The notes under the pieces are model-generated. The model ran no database searches, was not told the origin of the DNA, and was given only the letters and a program-made list of their open reading frames with translations. Of a stretch of 64,000 nucleotides of DNA, positions 58,393 to 64,000 are shown piece after piece (position 1 is the first letter of the stretch; every line of letters begins with the position of its first letter). The DNA comes from Micrasema longulum. Its lineage: Eukaryota > Arthropoda > Insecta > Trichoptera > Brachycentridae. The translations under genes and the position numbers were made by a program. The stretch spans positions 1 through 64,000 of the forward strand of contig JAGVSM010002918.1 of the NCBI GenBank assembly GCA_022494885.1, given 5' to 3'.

Positions 58393-58513
58393 TGATGACA
58401 TCGAACCCATGGAGCTAATAAGTCAAGTCTTTCTGACATGTTGTTCTTCTAAAGATGGAAAGTGTGAAATGAGATGGACTAAGCAATTGGATGATTTGAA
58501 GAATTATGAATAA
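58393..58513 (+). CDS. Candidate terminal exon of an unrecognised gene
   Basis: A T-rich tract and AAACAG acceptor at 58392 precede 39 open codons: DDIEPMELISQVFLTCCSSK, then DGKCEMRWTKQLDDLKNYE and a TAA. The frame enters in phase 1 (one base before GAT). The peptide is acidic with a CC...C cluster and looks protein-like, but I know no family. AATAAATAAAC near 58749 could be its polyadenylation signal. A family F arm lies just upstream, in what would be the intron. No upstream exon was identified. Confidence 0.35.
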
Positions 58514-59159
58514 TTGTGTCTGTATATATTGGTTTACGGTATATTTTTATTACATTTTTAATTACATTGTAATAATTATTAAACTATATGAATTTCGAAT
58601 ACCTAATATTTTAAACATTATTTGGCAGTGAGATGATAAATTAATTTAGTATGGAGTGATAAAATGCATCAAAAATATATAGCTGTTCACGGTGTACATA
58701 TACAGAGTATAGTTAGTTTATGGCATTTTGTATATTTCAGTAATTATTAAATAAATAAACTTTTACCATTATTGAATATAAAAAAAATGTAGTTGTATTA
58801 TACACATACATTTTTATTATGAAAAGACAATTTCATTATACTCCTTAAAACAACACAAAAGGTAATATCCAATATTATGTATGCATTAGAAGCTATCGCT
58901 GTTTTTACATTCTCTAGAATTTATGTAATTGTCCTTAAGTTATGGTGGTATTAGATGATGCTAGAAACGCTAACACGTCTGGTGCAATTTATTTTCTTGA
59001 ATGTTGTAGGTAGCAGGCGAATCGTCAAAATAAGAGCGGTTATGCACAGCTTACCATTTTATATTTTTTTTATTATTTAAAAAAAAGAAATATTTGCGTT
59101 CTTATGATTTACCCAAATATTTAATTTTTACTGTCATTTTCAACGAGTTGTAAATAACT

Positions 59160-59265
59160 CACTATTAGAAAAATGGAAATAAAGTTGGAGTAGAGTGGGG
59201 GATTCGAACCACGGACCTTTAGCCCGTGAGTCCGAGACACTAGCCACAAGACCGCAACCCGATTT
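59160..59265 (-). repeat. SINE family III, best-preserved head
   Basis: The - strand reads TTGTGGCTAGTGTCTCGGAC (box A-like) and AGGTCCGTGGTTCGAATCCC (box B), then CCATTTTTCTAATAGTGAG. Family members are at 24955 and 38930. Confidence 0.65.
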
Positions 59266-60215
59266 GATTTTTAATAATAATAATTTATAGTAACAGTGTT
59301 TATGGGAAAATAAATAAAATAATTGTTATTTATTATAAATCACCGTTTATATATTTCTACAAAAAAACTATGAAGTGCGCCTAGCGCCAGCGTCCAGACC
59401 ATTCTTACTGAACGACGAAACTAGCCGATTACCTCGGCTTATTCTTCCATACAAAAAAGTACACTGCATTTTTCGTCTTTAACCCGAGTCGGCTTTTTTA
59501 GTACTAAAACAAACTTGCAGATTACAAATATTATTAGAAGATTCTCTATTTGGAAACTAGTATTTCGAACATTTTTTCCTAAGGACTATTTTCATTTGAT
59601 AATATACCGTTGACATATTATGTATCACATAGGACAGGTGGCGTTCGCAGTGGCCGTTTTAGGCATTATTCGTTTTAAAAGAAATCGGCCAGTGCCCAAG
59701 TCTTGACAGTACTGTCAATGACAGATCATAATGGAAATATCTGTCGAATGTCAATGTGGTATTTGTTAATAAACTTTTGTACAAGTTTAGTATTCTATTA
59801 AAATCGTGTAGAATAAAGCTACGTATATCGCGTGGTTAATAATAATTGTTGTTTGAGTTGATTTTCACGGAACCACAAAAAAAATAGTCCTTTATAATGA
59901 CATTACTTACATGTTATGTAGGTACTTATATTAAGTACAAATTAATGAACATTTTTTATAGATTACCTATAAAATAAATTACGGCTCGCCACTGGTAGGT
60001 AGGCATGCTCATATGTCGTTATTTTCAGCCCCATTGTGCCCAGGAAATTTTATAGCTCAAGACTAATCATATTTGCACAATAAATTATCAAGAAACGACA
60101 CAATCGGTGTTTCGATTCAGTGTTCTCGGTGCGGTAAAGATAGAAACTAGAGGATTTTATAATTATGCATGTATTTATTTAGTTTTTGACTTAGTTTTTA
60201 TTGTATTAACTTAGT
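59266..60215. other. No gene recognised; possible solo LTR-like stretch
   Basis: 59610-59860 is less AT-rich and includes a possible polyadenylation signal (AGAATAAAGCT near 59810), which could suit an LTR, but I cannot fix the ends. Confidence 0.25.
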
Positions 60216-60375
60216 AGATAAATGTTAACTTCCCATTGTAATCGGGGCCCTGAAGTGAAGGACTGATCATCTTACCTTCATCTAACAAAAATGATCAAGA
60301 ATCGCTTCGATTGGTGTGCCAATGCGGTTCCCTATGCAACATTAGGTGCTGAAAAGGGAATGGTGAATGATGATG
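60216..60375 (+). repeat. Fold-back arm joined to a 5'-truncated SINE family I copy
   Basis: 60216-60250 matches the arm at 7318-7355. From 60251 the sequence is the 3' half of SINE family I (GGACTGATCATCTTACCTTC, ATTGGTGTGCCAATGC, GAATGATGATG). Confidence 0.65.
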
Positions 60376-61248
60376 TGTTTATTTATCGATTCAAATGGAA
60401 TATTTTTTCCAGTGAAAATACACATTATTCCGGGTAATAATTCCAAGTTTCAAAGAATGTTGTATAAAAGAGAAAGCAATTGAAAATTTATACCCTGTCC
60501 AAAAGAAAGCTATTTAAACTATTTTTGAGAGGAAGACATCATCGATTTTTTTTCGAATAAAGAGTGCAGTAAAACATTTTACCAACTTCCTCATTCCTAT
60601 AAATAATACATTTTTAATTAGAAAATATCAATACAGTCTACCCGATAGTTTTAATTTCCCCATTGTTAGGTAAGCCTTTTGTAATATTGCCTTTTAGAAA
60701 TAGAACTAATCATTAAAGTTTTTCATTAAGATAAATGACCCTTGTGTCATAAAAACATTTCTCATATTAAGCAAATTATGCTTCGTTTTTTTGGTTTCCA
60801 AAAATCATCTCGCCGTACTCTTTGTATTATTTTTATCCACTCTGTTTTCCTTCTTTCATCAGCAGGGAAGCTAAAATTCCACTAAATCAATTGAAATCAA
60901 TATTCTTATCAATAAAAAGTAGCGTAAAAAATTGACTACCCTGGCAACACTAACAAAAGATGGAAACATAATAAAATTTTTGAGTAATGCATTTGCTATA
61001 TTACTTATACATGAAATGTATTCCTATCCTGTTTCTTGTTGATCCCAGCAGCATTTCCATACTTTAAAACGACACTACACGGCATAGTTGAATTCAAATC
61101 GGGAGTTGCGTACTGAGCGACGTCTACAAATAAACTAATGGGTCAAAATGTCGAAAACGTCTTCTGTTTGATGTGCGTATGCGGTTTCTGGACTATTCTT
61201 AATTCTATGTTCTTCACCAATAAATGTAATAGTCCATTATTTTATTGA
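60376..61248. other. Nothing recognised
   Basis: AT-rich, no open frame or repeat copy noted. Confidence 0.3.
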
Positions 61249-61527
61249 AACAGAAAGGACACACTGTTTATACATTGTCCGCCTCGTGGTTTAATGGCCA
61301 ATGCATTTGTCTACTATGCAAGAGGTCTCAGGTCCAATTTCCGTCATGGAACCATTGAAATATTGATTTAAAAAGGAGTTTTTACACTGAAATATTTTTC
61401 TGGACTGTCACAGTCTCTTGACTGGCACCTGAAGCTTGAGATTGATCGTATTACCTTAGGATACGCTGCGGTTGGTGTACCAATGCAGTGCTCTATGCAC
61501 AGTTAGGTGCGGAAAGAGAATGATGTT
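61249..61527 (+). repeat. SINE family I with shared 5' extension
   Basis: Head CGCCTCGTGGTTTAATGGCC, eroded box B AGGTCTCAGGTCCAATTTCC, body and tail as in family I. The upstream AAAGGACACACTGTTTATAC is shared with the copy at 52989. Confidence 0.7.
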
Positions 61528-61867
61528 TATGTGTTCGAATTTTGTGTAACTTATTGTACAAATTATGACAATATGTAAATATTCCAATGCAATTGTTCCA
61601 AAAAGCTAAACTTTTGGGAATAAGACAAAATCAAATAGATCAGATCAAAGAATAAATCGTGTGCTAGAAATACCACGTTGTATAACGGGGCTAGCACAGA
61701 GACATGCATATTTTATAGACCAAAAAATGGTAATTATTTTTTTACTGATAATATTTCATTGATCCCAAACTTACAAAATTTTCCTTCTTTTGAAAAACAC
61801 GCACTATCCTGGATTCAAACTAAAGAAATTAAGTCTTTTTTTCTATGATATATTTTGTTGCCCTTTA

Positions 61868-62180
61868 ATAAAAAATAACATTTTAATTGTTTTTTTTTGT
61901 TTATTTACAAAATTACAGAATATTTTCTTTTCTCTTTCTTATATTACCCAAAAATAAAATATTATACCTGTCTATTTATTATAGAAGCGAAAAATTGATA
62001 AACATTTCTTGTATACCCACGAACAGGCCATGCCTTTGTGGAATTTTTTGTTAACTATTTTTACTGTTAATATGTACGTATTTCATTAATATGCATTTCA
62101 CTGCTATGTAATTATCCTTTATTTTTTTTTAATACTCTGTTTTTACCTCTAATGTATATTGTAAAAAGAAAAAAAAAGAA
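61868..62180 (+). mobile_element. LINE 3' untranslated tail (same family as 12672-12985)
   Basis: Shares TACCCACGAACAGG, ATGTAATTATCCTTTATTTT, and a terminal A-rich tract. The segment just upstream (61680-61850) has short open pieces such as NFPSFEKHALSWIQTKEI that could be the end of the LINE ORF; not certain. Confidence 0.55.
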
Positions 62181-63069
62181 AAAAAAAGATAAAACGAGTT
62201 TGGTAAAAACGTGTATAAATAAACATCAAATAGAAAGACAGCGAAATTTAGAGAAAAAAAGGTAGATCAAGTTCAACCCTCATTTTCATAATTTCAGAAG
62301 TTCTTTTATTCCTCGAATTAGTACTCCTGATTCACTGCATCGCAGGCGAGTCTTCAACCATTGCTATAAACTAATTTTAGTACTGAAATAAGCTGTAAAT
62401 TGGGTTTATAATAACTTATTAGCCCTGGAGCTTATTAACGGAGGTTTTGGGATCACTTTTGGGGCTAATTGGTTCACATTCACATCATGCCAGGCTAGAC
62501 AAGATGAATGGGCTTCGCAGTAGGAGTGTGAGGAATTATAAAGGATTCACGATGAATTAAAGTGCCGCATGCCGGTAACAAAATGATCACATCTTATAGA
62601 ATAACCAACAAAGATGAAAATAATTACTTCATCATAGAGTTCAATTTAATGACAAAACATATTTCAATTAAAATACACACTCCTCCCTTTGAAATATTTA
62701 TTTTGTGAGATTATATTATTTAGTGGGTAAATAAAAATAATAAACTTCGTGGATTGTTTACGTTTTTAACTGGGTACACGATTTTGATTCTTATTGTTAA
62801 ATTAAAAAAAGTAATTACACTGTTACTTTATTTTGAATTCAATAACTTTACAACTATAGTCTCGGGAAATTCATCTTTTCATTGTAACTTTTTAATTAGA
62901 TAAAAAGACTTAGTTTTTTAACGGTAAACAAAACATAATCTTCAAATGTATCAAATCAAACTTAACAACTTTTTTATTGGGAATTCGGGTTGCGTTAAAC
63001 TACGGGTCTCTAGTGGGGGCGCGGGCGGTACTCGCCGTACGACTACTATATAAAGAAGTGTTTTCCTAC
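62181..63069. other. Nothing recognised; intronic if the exon at 63.1 kb is real
   Basis: AT-rich with no repeat copy identified. Confidence 0.3.
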
Positions 63070-63214
63070 CTCGCTGGCAGTATGAGCGCATCCAGCTGCT
63101 GAGACAGATGTCTGCGTATGATGGCTCGCGCAGGGGGGACGCCCAACGCTGTAGCCATTGTGTCTCCAGTGAAGCTTGGCTCCAGAACAACAAGTCCTCC
63201 ATGAACTCCACTGT
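63070..63214 (-). CDS. Internal exon of an unrecognised protein
   Basis: On the - strand the acceptor TTTGTAAACTATCAG (ending 63215) and donor GCGAG|GTAGGA (63069) bound 145 nt. The frame entering in phase 1 is fully open and reads SGVHGGLVVLEPSFTGDTMA, then TALGVPPARAIIRRHLSQQL, then DALILPA and a split Arg (AG|N). The exon is much less AT-rich than its flanks, which fits constrained coding sequence. The alternative frame beginning MEFMEDLL is open too, but reads through the donor and has less protein-like composition. I cannot name the family; other exons would be outside the window or too short to recognise here. A mariner fragment lies about 170 bp upstream, in what would be the preceding intron. 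Confidence 0.5.
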
Positions 63215-63385
63215 CTGATAGTTTACAAAAGGTCATTTAAAAACATTACAAAATTTTATATTTTTAATGTATTGGGTGTTAACATACGTTGTGTCCGTTT
63301 TTTTTACAAATTTAAAAAAGGCTACGAGATACTGTGTTTGCTTTTACCTAAAATATATTATTTTATTTGATTACAGGCCTTCAAA

Positions 63386-63840
63386 ATGGAATGTCAAGTT
63401 GACGAAAGTGATCATTTTCGCCACCTCCTTCTGTTTGCCTTCAATCGAGGTAATAAAGTTTCTCTCGATGTTTGCGCAGTGAACGGTGAAGATGCTTTAA
63501 ATGATAAGACAGTTCGTCCTTCATGGTTTTTGTGTTTCAAAGACAGTAATTTTGAACTGAAAGACGTGGAGCGTTTCGGACGACGCATGGACTTTGACGA
63601 GGATTACTTAAACCATATTATTCATGAAGATCCCCTTCACACAACCGTAGAATTGGCTGAGCAGATGAATTGTAGTCACCGTCATCTTAAATAACTCTAC
63701 CTTAATATTTAAAATATTTCAGTATGTTTGGGTCAAGACAGCATAAAAACGAAAATAAACAATCAAACGCGTGTTCTCCGAAATCTCATCGTATGCTAGT
63801 GCGTTGGTTAACCCTTTTCTTGGCAATGTATCATATACAA
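63386..63840 (+). pseudogene. mariner-family transposase, N-terminal fragment
   Basis: The Met at 63386 opens 102 codons. HFRHLLLFAFNRGNKVSLDV, a second part with AVNGEDALNDKTVRPSWFLC and FGRRMDFDEDYLNHIIHEDP, then TTVELAEQMNCSHRHL form the paired helix-turn-helix DNA-binding region of mariner/SETMAR-type transposases. It ends at a stop (63692). Degenerate similarity seems to continue after a shift (NKQSNACSPKSHRMLVRW near 63760), as expected just ahead of the catalytic domain. The catalytic DDD triad is not in the window. About 100 of about 345 residues are open, so it is a fossil. It differs from the mariner at 33.8 kb. Confidence 0.75.
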
Positions 63841-64000
63841 TAATTGTGATTTAATTTTGTCTCAACAGCATTCAGTTCAAACTGCTTTACCATATTTTTA
63901 ACTGCATGATCACAACTTCAAAAACCAAACCATTTGTTTTTTTTTTGGTTTTGAATCCTTTTCAACCATCAAATGAGTAAAAAATATATTTTCGTTCGGA

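Noticed and set aside
59196..59264. Possible - strand tRNA gene
   Set aside because: Shares its sequence with two other diverged copies (38.9 and 25.0 kb) and lacks a pairing acceptor stem; treated as a SINE.
59610..59860. Possible solo LTR
   Set aside because: Has an AATAAA-containing segment, but no TG...CA ends or target duplication could be placed.

Overview
This is an AT-rich, intron- and repeat-rich eukaryotic window from an insect nuclear genome. Lepidoptera is my best guess. That rests on the repeat style (tRNA-derived SINEs ending in (ATG)n, a Ty3/gypsy element with an ACA-terminated LTR, many decayed LINE 3' ends, mariner and hAT remnants, abundant fold-back MITEs) and on insect-like versions of boca and spinster. 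It is an inference, not something the sequence states. There are no operons, CRISPR arrays or rRNA genes, and I see no convincing functional tRNA; the tRNA-like segments are SINE heads.

Host genes are sparse. (1) boca/MESD, + strand, 28116-31212: three coding exons give an intact 189-aa ER chaperone with a signal peptide and C-terminal KDEL. (2) The first coding exon of a spinster-like MFS transporter, - strand, 25503-25695, lies head to head with boca; I could not find its remaining exons. (3) Two phase-compatible exons of an unassigned proline/serine-rich protein, - strand, 39640-39808 and 38016-38510. (4) Three isolated exon candidates of unknown identity: 63070-63214 (-), 58393-58513 (+) and, weakest, 51724-51783 (-).

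Layout: 1-5010 is a decayed Ty3/gypsy element on the - strand (start of integrase, RNase H, RT, protease, gag, long AT-rich leader, candidate 470-bp LTR). 5-17 kb holds fold-backs, a LINE 3' end and a stack of nested insertions at 12.6-14.4 kb. 17.5-24.4 kb has large inverted-repeat elements and four LINE 3' ends. 25.4-31.2 kb is the spinster/boca neighbourhood; boca introns carry SINE and LINE debris. 31.6-37.1 kb has an RTE-like LINE, an internally deleted mariner and hairpins. 38-39.8 kb is the unassigned gene. 40-50 kb is mostly anonymous AT-rich DNA with scattered repeats. 50-57 kb holds a GC-rich island, a 752-bp TIR element, a 132-bp tandem duplication and a hAT remnant with an exact 8-bp target duplication. 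58-64 kb has exon candidates, SINEs and a second mariner fragment.

The main pattern is non-autonomous DNA transposon traffic: at least ten distinct inverted-repeat families, several in two to six copies, some nested, some with visible target-site duplications. I find no coherent new gene system. The items most worth checking are the unassigned gene, the isolated exon at 63.1 kb, the GC-rich island with clustered GCTGGC-type motifs, and the multi-copy palindromic families.
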